From contig SSBO01000009.1 in NCBI GenBank assembly GCA_005281725.1, forward strand, positions 12,166,250 through 12,230,249: 64,000 nucleotides of DNA. Direction: 5' to 3'. A program made the translations under genes and the position numbers. The stretch is from Wuchereria bancrofti. Taxonomy: Eukaryota > Nematoda > Chromadorea > Rhabditida > Onchocercidae. Below the pieces are notes generated by a model. The model was not told where the DNA came from. It worked only from the letters and a program-made list of their open reading frames with translations, and did no database searches. Each line of letters begins with the position of its first letter. Position 1 is the first letter of the stretch. Below are positions 1-11,134 of this stretch, one piece after another.

Positions 1-270
1 TGATCATAATGTAGTAATAAAATTCATTTCACATTTTATTAATGTCAAAAAAAAAGTTTTTTTTTTTGTCTTTGATTGTATTTGGTGTTAGTGAATGAAA
101 TGAGCAAGCAATACATGATGAAATGATGAATAAAAATTTCAATTCAAAATTACATTATCTTTCGATGAATTTACTATGTCTGATTAATACCGCAACTATT
201 TATCTTTTCATTATGCTTATTACTGAAATATTACTTATAGACACTCAAAAGTAGTAAATGTTTTAAGTAT

Positions 271-385
271 GAATATTAAAATAAATTTGACAGAGACATC
301 TCTAATTTTTAATGAATATTAAAATAAATTTGACAGAGACATCTCTAATTTTTAATTAATATTAAAATAAATTTGACAGAGACAT
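271..385. repeat. 43-bp tandem repeat, about 2.7 copies
   Basis: Units at 271-313 and 314-356 are identical over 43 bp; a third, truncated unit (357-385) differs at its first base. The core contains AATTTGACAGAGACAT. It sits in non-coding DNA and has no visible link to a gene. The near-identity of the units suggests a recent local expansion. Confidence 0.9.
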
Positions 386-600
386 TAATTTACTTTAATT
401 TATCTCATTTATTTTATTCATCTAATTTATTTAATTTTTTCATTTTTTTTTCTCAATTTATCTAATTTACATTTTATCTAAAGTATGAAATCTAATTAAT
501 TTAGTATCTAATTTACTAATTAATTCATCTAATAGTATCTAATAAGTGTCTAATTAATTTATCTAATTTACACGTATGAAATATTTCTAATTTACACATA
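386..600. repeat. Degenerate TCTAATTTA low-complexity repeat
   Basis: The word TCTAATTTA / TCTAATTAATT recurs irregularly through this stretch, directly after the 43-bp tandem repeat whose own unit carries TCTAATTTTTAAT. This looks like older, decayed material of the same kind. Confidence 0.6.
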
Positions 601-2429
601 CGATGTGATTATAGAATTGAAATAATTAATGTTCAAATAGCAAACCAATATGCTAATAACTTTTTGCTTTTCTGCATGCACATCGTGATAAGCATGAAGC
701 GTAAGCATACGTATGATACGTGATTAAGCGTAATATAAGAGTGATATAGCATAAGAAACGTATGTGAACTTGATCATAAATTGCCTTCCATGCTTTCATT
801 TCCATATATTTAAATTTAAGCCAAATATTTTTTTAATCGAAATTTAACATTATTACTAATTGAATTCTTTCCAAAATTTTTAGAAAAGGTTGTGTACTGA
901 TGGAAAGCATATTTTTATATAAAATTAAAGTTAGATTAAATTTAAATTAAGCTCTTGCATATGATTAAAATTAAATTTTCAAAGCTTCAAATCAAAGAAA
1001 AAAGTCAAATTTTGATTAGCATTGTTTAGATGCATTTTATGGATCTAATCATTTTAAAATATGAAATGCTAATCCACCATTTGAAACCTACTAAATAGAA
1101 TTATTTCATTTATCAAACGTTATCTTTTTTTCCTTTTTCTTTTTTGTATCGTTTTAATTGCATTTATTTTTTTACATGCATTTTTTTTTTTTTAAATCTA
1201 ATAAAGCTTCACTTGTACAAAGGAAATTCAAGAATGAATAGGAAAGTCACATTTTTCAAATAATGTAAGCAATGATTTTTCAAAAATATCCAACTTTATC
1301 ATTGGAAAGTTTAAAATAGATAACTGTTCAATTTCAAATCATATTTTAGCTTAAATTAACTGAGAAATCTTTTTGCTTCTTCTTTTTTTTTGTTCAAATT
1401 AAGTAATTGTTCTATTTTTTTTTAACTTATATTTTATCTTACTGTAACGAAGTAACGATAGTGTATTCCATGAAATGATCAATGGAATAATCAATTCAAT
1501 TGAAATTTAGTTGGATAAATTTGAATAGAAAAAAATACAATAAGAAAAGGAGGAAAAAAAAAGAACAGAAAAGCAATGTTTAAATTACATTAATGAAAAT
1601 GAAATGTTTAAATATCATATTAAAAAAAAGAGTAAAAAAAATTTTAAAAAAAACTAAAAATGTAGATACAAAGCAAGATTTAAACACCATATAATTTGAA
1701 AAATATTTGTAGCACTCATTGATGATTTTTTAGATATGCGAATGAATCATTTGAATTAATTATCAATCACTTTTTTTTTCATAACACATTCATATTTTTA
1801 TCATTTTTTCAAAACAAATAATAAAAATCGACAAAAAAAAAAGGGAAAACAATTGAGTGATAATTATAAAAAGAAGAAAAAAAAGAGAAATAAATATTAA
1901 TCACTATGCATTAATATGGAATTAATTTATTTCCTACATAATTAGATCTAACAATAAGCATTTCATTTTATCATATTATTTTCTTGATCTGTAATAAAAT
2001 ATACTTTTAAAATAATTTTTTTTTTATTTAACTATTAACCTAAAAAAAGGAAGAAAGAATTGATTATTTGCCATACATAATGATAAGCTCAAAAAAAAAA
2101 AAACAAAAAAAACAAAAAAAAAGGCCTAATAATAGCGAAAATTATCAATAATATAAACAAATAATAAATTGTACAAAATAATTTTAAATGCTATTATCAT
2201 TATTAAATCTTATTTTGGACAATTTTACATGCACATTATTTATACGTTTAACTATTAACGTAGTAAATAATTGAACGGAATGATGAATGAATGAATAGTT
2301 AATTTTTTTTTAATTGAATTTTAATAAAGTTTATATAAATTTTTGAATTTAAAATAAAAATTAGCACATAAATGAAAAAAAGGAAAAAAGGAAGAAGAGA
2401 AAAAAAAAAAAAAAATAGTGTGATTATTT

Positions 2430-5400
2430 CTATTTGCATGTATGAACAAGAACTTTCTCCGTGCATGTCTTGCATTTCACGGAGCAGCACCAAACAAACT
2501 TGCAATGACACTGCACCGTACGTATTTCCTCTTTTGTATTATAGCCACGACCACAGCATAACAGATCACAACTATCTGAATTAAGTGATGATTGATTACA
2601 TTCTCGACCATGTGTACCAAGAATACCTGCAAAAAAATTACATTGCATTGTTTGCAAAATTTGATATGCTAAGATAAATTGGATTAAAAAAAAAGTTAAA
2701 TATATAAATTATAAAGAGAAAGTTAATTAAATAGTATTTCATTGATTAAAAAGTTAAACATAATAATTATTTCAATAATTTTTTTTTTTGGTAGCAAAAA
2801 AAGCCTAAAATTTTGCTTGAAAAAAAAACGAGATTTAGAAGTTAAAAATTTTTTTTAATCAATAAATCTTAAATATGACTGCCTTTATTATTTTTTTTTT
2901 TTTTACAATATTGTGCAAAATTAAAATTTTACAAATAATATATTGTTATTAATTTCAAATAATTTTTTTCCAAGTTATGTTTAAAATAGTGAAATTTTTA
3001 AATAAATTTTTTTTTAAAAGAAAAAAAAATTTACCTTCAGCATCATTCCGCTCACAATAATTCGGTGATTTGTTAATATAAGCGATCTCGTTTCCACGTA
3101 ACGGTTTTTTTCTTTCTGAACGTTCTTTCCTTCGTAAACGTTTTTTTGCCCTTTTTGCTACCTTTAATTTTTTATTACTCATTGTAAACATTAATTTTAA
3201 AAAATCCAATTTTTTTTCTCCTAAACAACTACAAATTTATTTAAAAAAAAGTGCAAATTTCTTAACAAATTTAATAAAAATAATTTTACTTCTACTTTTT
3301 TTTTTAAGTATCCGGAATTTGTTACTGTTTGAACTAAATTACAAACAATCAAATATAGTTGCCAGTTTACAGGCAACATTATTTTCAAAAAATTTCGAAG
3401 ATCAATAGTCGATAATTTCTTCTTATTTTTGCTGAAGTGATGATATCATTATAAGTTATCGCTTATGTTTTTGATAAATTTTTCTTACTTTTTAAATTAC
3501 AATCAATAATTAGTCACTTTTGATCGACCAATAATAATTTTGTTTATCCTTTTACTTGCTAAACAAACTATGCACTATAATTTCCTGTCTATATCTTAAT
3601 TACCAATAGTTTATCATTCTACACATAATCACTAAAATTATCATACAATTTTCATCTTTTTTATTTCAATCTTTTCTTTTCCTCTTTGTTTTTTTTTTAC
3701 TGATTATTTAAAGAAATTCTATTTTAAAACTTACATTGATAACATTTCATCACTTTTTCATTTGCATTCATTCACATTTTTAACATAATTTTATTAGCTA
3801 AGAGAGAGAGAGAGAGAGAAAAAAAATGAAACTCAGAGATTCATTTGATGAATTACATACAAATGAAACAATTTACTCATCAAATTTGAATATTTCAAAT
3901 TATAAATGAAACAATAATACCTGAACAGCAAAATGATTGTAGCGTTGTTTTAGCATTTCACCAATTTCTGCAAACCTAGGCATTTGTAGCCAACAAGTTT
4001 TGAATTCGCATGAACCGCTTACACCGTGACATCGACATTGTTTACGCATATTTTGAACAATTGCCTAAAATAATTCAAATTTTCCCATTATTTTCTCACT
4101 TTTTAATTTATTTAATACATTTTAAGCTTAAATAAATTACGAATTTAGAATTTATAGAAAAATTAATAATTTATTAATATGGATGTATTTTATATATGTA
4201 AAATGTAACCTAACGTACTTCACGACCAACAAAATTATTATGAAGATTCATCAGATGTCTTATATCACGATCTTTCTCATATTGTTCTCGTTCAAAACGA
4301 TCCAGAAATTGCTTTGCAAAATGAACACCATATTTGGAATTATCTGAACAACCACCCCACGAGAATTTCTCACGTCCTATTGCACTTGCATGATCCTAAA
4401 TCTTTTGATTTCTGTACTATAATATATTTATCATTTTATTCATCAATAATTAAACATTATTGGAATTCAAATAAAATCAAAGAATTTGTAAATAATCCTT
4501 AAATCATGTTTTATTCTTATTCGCAAGTTTAGTGCTAATTAAACTTTATCATAAAGTAATGATAAATTACATAACAAAAGTGAAGGAGAAAACTTGAAAT
4601 ATATCAATGGATATTTATGCACTAAAAGGTAAATTTTTTCACTTTTAAATTTTATATTAAAATATACCAAATCTTTTTGTATTGTTATTTAAAAAAAAAA
4701 AAAAAATCAGTTTCTAAAATAAACAATTGTATGTTATCATCGCTGTTTTGCCATAACACATATTCATGTTTTCAGTATTTTAAATATTCGAAATTCCAGA
4801 ATTTTGGAAGGAAGGAAAAAAGGAAATAAACCAAATCTGTATATCGTTGTCCACCAGGTTGACTGTCACAACCGCATTCCGTTAAATTACCAGCACTGCA
4901 TCCTTTCGTAATTGCATGTACAATACCCGCGCTGGCAACGGCTGAGATAAATGCCGTCTCTCTATTTCCTGTCATGCGAAAAAACAAAAAAACATTGTTT
5001 AAAACTAAATTTATTTTTCAAAAACGGAAGAAGAAAAAAAAATAAAGCTAAAATTAAAATAATTTGAAAATGAAATAGTTTGAAGTGTTTTTTTTTAATT
5101 ATATAAAATTCATTTCTCAACATACATACCAGCTCGAAGTGTTTGTCCTAGCAAATCCTGAAAACCATTTGTCGTTACGTTCGAATGTTTACTTATCCTT
5201 TCCGAACAATTCCATCTGAAAAGTTTAACATTTAATTTATTGCGTTATTTTCTTCCATCGAAATTTTCATAGTATTAAATAATTTTAATTATTTAATTAA
5301 TTCCAAATAACTACAATTTCATTTGCAAATTTTAAGTATTTTTTTTTTGTTAAATTAAACTTTGTGAAATTTCTCAAATTCACAAAATGATAATGTTTAA

Positions 5401-6882
5401 TGAAATTTGAATAATTTCAATGCATTTAAAATTATTTAAGTTCATTTCACATTTATGTTTACATCAGATGTTCGATGAATAATTTTATATAACTGGATTC
5501 TATATAAATAGAGTACAAAAGTTGAAAAAATTAACTGACATTTTCAGTTACTGTGCCAGTGTTTGCCTTCTTTTTTTTTTAATTTGTAAAATTATTTAAA
5601 ACAAAATGAAACCTTTCAAATTTAAATTGTGCTTGACATTCAACAACTGAATCTCTTGCACCACGTCCAATAGATGGAATTGCAAACGGATGCTATAAAA
5701 AAACAAAGTTGGAAATTCATTCGTACTTTTCCAGTTCTCTAATTAGCAACACCTATTAAAAACTAATTCAGTAAGATTTCTTTTTTTTTTTTTAAAGAAA
5801 AAAAAGAAACGAAATTAAAAGAAATTAAAAATATAACCATGCATATAAATGACTGAAATAAAATTTACGAATTGAGAAAATTTTAATAAATATAACTTAA
5901 ATCACCATTTGTAATTATATTTTATTAAATAGAAGATTAAAAACAAAAAAAAAGAAATACTGTTTAGTTGCATTGATGGATTTAAGATCGAATTTATTAT
6001 ATGTTGCATAAAGAAGAATGAAAAAATTAGGTAATCCGATACAAAAAAAAAATTATATTTGATAGTACATTGTTATCTTATCAGATCAATGATGAATTCT
6101 TATGTTAGATTTGCCAGCAAAAATGAAAATTTGAAACTCAATAATGTATTTTGTGGAAGAGTAAAACATCACAATTTAAATTAGTAAACTTTTAAAATTA
6201 ATACATCATATTTTTTTATTTTTAAGTATTACACTAAAATTCACCTGTTCTTAATAATTACGTTAATAATACAAATTTAATTTCGATGTAATACTTTATA
6301 TTAAAAACAATTTGATATCAAAAGATATTTATCTGTTACCAATATTTGTTTATGTAAAAAAAAAAAAAAAAAACCAATTTACCTGTTGACAAATGCTAAT
6401 TTGAGCTGGATTTAAACCTAATAATCGCTCACACAATGTTCGATATTGTTGCTTATCAAAATCAGATGCTGCATGAAATGCTGGCGAATACTGTGCTGTT
6501 GATGATAATGCTAGCGATCTGTACTGTTTCACAAATACTTTTGTTAATTGCTATTAATTAATTAATTACAATTTCTTAATTAAGGTTCATTTATTTTTGA
6601 ATTTGTCTCTAATAAACGTATAAAATTAATTTTTTTCTCCAAAAACAAAAAAAAAAAAAAGAAAGAAAAAACATTATTTAATATAAAGTAATTTAATTTA
6701 TTTTTCAAATGAATATATTTATTAATATATATTTGTTTTTTTTTTTTTGATTTTGAAATGAAGAAAAAAATAAATAAGTAAATAATAACTTACAACCAGT
6801 TGTAGTGTTGAGCTGATACGATATTCAGAAGGATAGTAAATATTGTTAAGCAGTAATTAAGAAATATCATGGTATGAATCAT
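2430..6882 (-). CDS. Wnt family secreted ligand, complete, nine exons
   Basis: This encodes a lipid-modified secreted signalling ligand acting through Frizzled receptors. Exons (minus): 6794-6882, 6383-6518, 5613-5692, 5130-5215, 4832-4968, 4219-4395, 3921-4064, 3035-3161, 2430-2626, giving about 390 aa, the usual Wnt length. Visible in order: a signal peptide (residues 1-24, ending VSA); ECQ...FERWNC around the exon 3/4 junction; RETAF...AGIVHAIT and NLTECGCD in exon 5; FSWGGCSDN in exon 6; [10 protein letters not shown] in exon 7, whose first Ser (about residue 251) is the conserved Porcupine acylation site; then [24 protein letters not shown] and the Cys-rich CKF.WCC.VKC...C end with stop TAG. 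Phases agree at all junctions, but the exon 8 acceptor at 3161 has no pyrimidine tract. A second in-frame ATG lies at 6870. I cannot assign it to egl-20, cwn-1, cwn-2, lin-44 or mom-2. Confidence 0.95.
3801..3819. repeat. (AG)n microsatellite in Wnt intron 7
   Basis: Nine to ten uninterrupted AG units lie inside the Wnt intron between exons 7 and 8 (as CT on the coding strand). It is the first of many roughly 20-bp GA/CT runs scattered through the window. Confidence 0.85.
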
Positions 6883-7740
6883 TTTTATCCTACCGTTTGA
6901 TCCCCTCAACAGTGATCAAATATCAGCTTCATAAAACTTCTTCGTTAGCTTTGTACATTCTCATTATCATTGTTGACTCGATAAAACTAATAAATTTTCG
7001 TCCTTTTTCTTTTTCCTTTTTTTTTTTTTTTTGTTTTCGTCAATATCTCAGCTTTTTTTTTTTCTTGTTTAGTTTTGTTGAAATTCTGTGAATTTCAAAA
7101 TTAATTAGTTGTCTGCACTAATTAATCAATCAATCAATTGCTAAATGATATAAATTGTGTACGGTAAAATTGACGCATATACTAATTCAGTGAGCCATAC
7201 GAACGTGAACATTCAGGAAAAATTTTTCCAGATTAATAGATGAAAAGTAATCAGTTAGAATGAATGAATTTCTTCTTTTCCTTTCCTTTCGTATCTTTTT
7301 TCTTTCCTTTTTCTTTTTTTTTTTTTTTTTTGCTTCCTTTTTTTCTCTTTCTTTTTTTGTGATTTGTTGTTTGTTAATAATGAAATAAATGTGGAAGATT
7401 GGATGATTGAATTGAAGGATTAATACTTGGGTAAATTGTTAGTTGACGTCTTGGAAGGTTATTATTTTGAAGGGCTATTTTGGACTGTTAACGCCAACAA
7501 AATACGGCTCATTTACATTTATTGCCCATTTCTTGTTTAAATGAACCGTCACCAATAAATGGTAGGTCGATTGTAGTCCGTCCTATTTTGTCCTTCTCCG
7601 CTTTACAAAACCTCTTCCGCCTCTTTACGCCTATATTTTTGTCCTCCAATAGTAGCAAGAGATGAAAGTCGTAGCAAGCAAGAGCAAGAGAACAGCAATG
7701 ATAGCAGAATCTCGCACAAATTACCGTAACAATGTTCCAA
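6883..7740 (-). promoter_or_regulatory. Upstream region of the Wnt gene, with a GC-richer patch
   Basis: This lies immediately 5' of the Wnt start codon on the minus strand. It includes T-rich tracts (7010-7070, 7260-7350) and a less AT-rich patch at about 7440-7740 with repeated purine words of the type AGCAAGAG/TAGCAAG. It has no open coding frame. A promoter or enhancer role is inferred only from position; I see no clear TATA box and no convincing trans-splice acceptor next to the ATG. Confidence 0.35.
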
Positions 7741-10215
7741 TCCTAAAAATTTTGTTGTTCATACATATATTTTTTTTTTTGAATAAAAATATTACATAAA
7801 AAAAAAAAAGAAGTAAAAGAAAACATTCAAAGGAAATAATTTATCATAAATGTTAAACTTATTGTTGAAGAAAAAAAAAAATGTTAATGCTTTTCTAATT
7901 TTCATTAGCTAAAACATCAATGCAATAACTTTGTTATGGTGAAAAAAGAAAAAGAAAAAAGAAAAAAAAAACTTTTCAAAATTCTCGAAAATATATAATT
8001 AACTTTGATAAATATTTTACCATTTAAAAGAGAAATTAAGGAAAACAACAGGAAAAGCATATGGAAATGCTAATTTGATATAAATTATTGAAAAATAATA
8101 ATTAGTTAAACTTAATGCTGTTTGTGAAAACTTCATAGTTGCAAAAAAAAAAAAAAAAATTTTTTTTTTTTTTGCAACTATCATCTTTAACCCAGAACGA
8201 GAACGTTTATTCCTTTATTTTAATTATTTTTTCTAATGACATCGTGATAATACGACTAGTCAGCTGTTTCCAACAATAATATTTCTCGGTCAACTTCACA
8301 GGGGTAAACTGTTAAGAGTATGAGGATAAATAGATGAAAAACAATACAAACTGTTAACTATCATTATTTGTAGATATAAGATCACCTAAAAATATCATCT
8401 TGATCATTCACTGATAAATTTCAATGAAAATAAATTAGAGAAAATCATTAAAGTAAAGTTCCCTTTCTCATTTTTCACTTTCTCTTTCACTCCCTCTTTC
8501 TTTTCTTTTTTCTTCTTCTTCCTAGGTGTATCTCTAAGCATTTTACAAATAAAAAATTTTATCTTCTCAAAATTCTTATAATTATTTGAACAATTGAGCT
8601 AAAAACAATAAATGACACATTGAGTTAAAAATCGCAACATCTGCTATCAATTCTAATTCTTTTATTATTGTTAATATTTGTTCGATCAAATTACGGTAAT
8701 TTGACATAAATCTTAAATGCATACGATATAAATTTAACAAATTTATTTCCATTTTTTCGCTATAATTAATAAAATTGTTAACATACATATCTATGCATTT
8801 CCTTTTTTCATTCATTTAATAAAATTTGTTAATTATAAGAAAATATGAAATATTAGTAAATTTTAAACATGTATTATATGTAAAGTAATGATAATAAAAT
8901 TTTATAAGATAGAAATTTATGAATTAAAATTTCTCATTTTCTATTATGCATACTGGGAGATAATATAATTGTGATAGTACTGATTGGTATTTGAAATATG
9001 AAAAAATGATAAATCTTGGAGATTTTTGAAATAAAATGTTTTGTAATTAAAAGCTAGAATAAAACACACGAATCAAAGTTTAAAGAATTAAAAAAAAAAA
9101 AAAAAAATGGACCAACAAAGGAAACTTTATAGTTGGCTAAATAAGTGTTTGTATAAATTGAAGATTTTCTAATAATTAGACTAATTGAGTGATTTTTCCT
9201 GAGTAATAGACAAAATTTTCACTCTTTTAATTTAGTAAAATTAATATTTTAAAATTTATTCTTTTAAAAAAGTTTTAATTTGTAATTTAACTACTCTCAA
9301 TTGCAATTCGATAGAAAAAGAATGAAAAAATTACCAACAGGCAGTTAATTTAGGTTATGATAATTGATATTTGTAATGATATATCTGTTAAGTATTAAAT
9401 TTTAAATTTGTCAAGTATTACGGATTGGAATAGAAATGAAAATAAAAGTGGAAATAAATCAACATTTCAAGTAACTGTGGAAAAAGAATGAAAATTTTTG
9501 GGATAAATATTTTATAGTTGATAAAGATGAAAGAAATTTCAATGACTCATAAAAAATTTCTTGATTTCAATAATCTAAAGCAATAACATTATCTTATCAA
9601 AACATAATTTAACAATAATCATATTTCATCTATCTAAATCTAAACGATATTCATTTAATAATTTCAAATTTTACTAATTGATCAAATTCAAATTTGTCAA
9701 GCAATAAAACGAAACGAATGAATTGATTCACTAAAATAATATTTTATCGAAGCGATTTGTATAGAAACAAACCAATGAAATAAAAAAACAGACAAACAAA
9801 CTTTATAATTTTCGTAAATACTAATTAATAAATTTATATGTTTTAAAATGAAAATGCATTTATTTAAATTTATATGAAAATAAAATGCTTGCATAATTTT
9901 ATAAACCTAAATAAATCATAATAATAAATGATAATAACAAAAGTATTACATTAAAATTTTTAATAATAAATAAAAAGCATTGCATTAAAACTTCTACAAC
10001 AAATTCAAATTATAATAATTTTTGTATTTTTCTTTTTTCGTCATATTTTTTTTTTCTTTTAAACTAACAACATTTATTATTGAATCAATTTCTAAACATT
10101 TCGAAAAAGTTATATCAATTGTCCTCCCAGTTCACTACAATCATTCCTATCACAAATCTATCCTATCGTATCCTAAGAACATTTTATTGACAATACTCAT
10201 CATGAAACTGCCTCA
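7741..10215. other. Non-coding stretch, no gene seen
   Basis: AT-rich with A and T homopolymers. The only longer open frame is 77 codons on the minus strand at 8582-8815; it has no recognisable motif and no splice context, so it is not called. The hairpin at 8135-8181 is listed separately. Confidence 0.55.
8135..8181. repeat. Perfect inverted repeat with A17/T14 core
   Basis: ATAGTTGC is followed by 17 A, then 14 T, then GCAACTAT, the exact reverse complement of the left arm. The whole 47-bp element is nearly palindromic and could extrude as a cruciform or form a long hairpin if transcribed. I see no target-site duplication or internal sequence that would mark it as a transposon end. Confidence 0.85.
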
Positions 10216-10345
10216 TTGTCAAAACATGCAGGTGTGTCTGTATCTGTCTCTCTCTCTCTCTCCCTGTGTGTGTATGTATGTGTCTGTCCGTGTCTGTGTC
10301 TGTGTATGTGGTATGTGTATGTATGTGTCTGTACTGGGTCCCATT
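10216..10345. repeat. Mixed TC/TG/TGTA microsatellite
   Basis: A run of TCTGTC, then (TC)n, then TGTG/TATG repeats. It keeps several frames open on both strands and so produces spurious small ORFs (Leu/Ser/Val/Cys-rich on plus, His/Thr/Arg-rich on minus), none of which I accept. Confidence 0.85.
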
Positions 10346-10585
10346 TCTACGGCCTGCTTTATTCATATAAATCTTTATGGCTATGTCGTAAAAATCACAT
10401 AAAATTGGTTCGTCCTCTCTAGCAAACACCCTCTTTTCCACTTAAATCGCTTACCGGAAAAGATTGTCATTTGGGCTGAATCAGATAGGATGCAATAATG
10501 TCATACTTAGGTGAATAACGACTTCGAAATAGTCGAGGTCGAGCAATGAAACGAGAGAGAGAGAAAAATGAGATTATAAGATGGA

Positions 10586-10613
10586 GCGGGGAGGAGGGGG
10601 GATAGGGGGGAGG
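10586..10613 (+). repeat. G-rich tract with quadruplex potential
   Basis: The plus strand has runs of 4, 2, 6, 6 and 2 G separated by one to three bases, beginning GCGGGGAGGAGGGGGG. Such a tract is striking in DNA this AT-rich. The first long runs satisfy the usual requirement for a two- or three-tier G-quadruplex. No gene is close by. Confidence 0.7.
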
Positions 10614-10827
10614 TAAAAGGGAAAAAAGGTAAGGAGAGTAAGTAAAAAGACAGGGGAAAGAAGTAAGCAAAAAAAAAAGAAAAGCTGTTCTTTCATTTTA
10701 CCTAGAATTACTTCCTTGAGTGTTCTCAAAAATTATTATTTAAAAAAAAAAAAGAAAAAAAAGTTAAAAAAAAAATTCTAACTATATATTGGATAATTTG
10801 AACTTTTTAACAATAAACCACAGTAAA

Positions 10828-11134
10828 ATGTTACGAAAATTTTAATAAATTTTCAATTTAAAGAAACAGAAAAAAAAGTCATACTATGATTATTATTTTT
10901 CTAATTTTTAATTTTTTGGTATTAATTAAAAAAATTTTAAAGAACGGTTTAAAATTTAATAATGTAAGTATACGAATAAANATGTTACGAAAATTTTAAT
11001 AAATTTTCAATTTAAAGAAACAGAAAAAAAAGTCATACTATGATTATTATTTTTCTAATTTTTAATTTTTTGGTATTAATTAAAAAAATTTTAAAGAACG
11101 GTTTAAAATTTAATAATGTAAGTATACGAATAAA
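10828..11134. repeat. Identical 153-bp sequence on both sides of a single N
   Basis: 10828-10980 and 10982-11134 read as the same 153 bases, separated only by one N at 10981. This is the pattern left when two contig ends overlap but were scaffolded across a nominal gap instead of being merged. The true sequence probably has one copy. Confidence 0.9.

Larger units (their letters stand above)
1..2429. other. AT-rich non-coding stretch downstream of the Wnt gene
   Basis: I see no exon here on either strand. The sequence is dominated by A and T homopolymers and by the tandem and low-complexity repeats listed separately. The part next to 2430 would be the 3' UTR and flank of the minus-strand Wnt gene; a weak ATTAAA-type poly(A) signal on the minus strand lies at about 2320-2325, but I would not rely on it. 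Confidence 0.6.

Noticed and set aside
8582..8815. 77-codon minus-strand frame
   Set aside because: Less repetitive than the others, but very AT-rich, single-exon and without any motif or upstream signal.
10022..10441. 126-codon plus frame and 85-codon minus frame
   Set aside because: Both depend on the TC/TG microsatellite and a T-rich leader; no motif, and composition accounts for the open frames.
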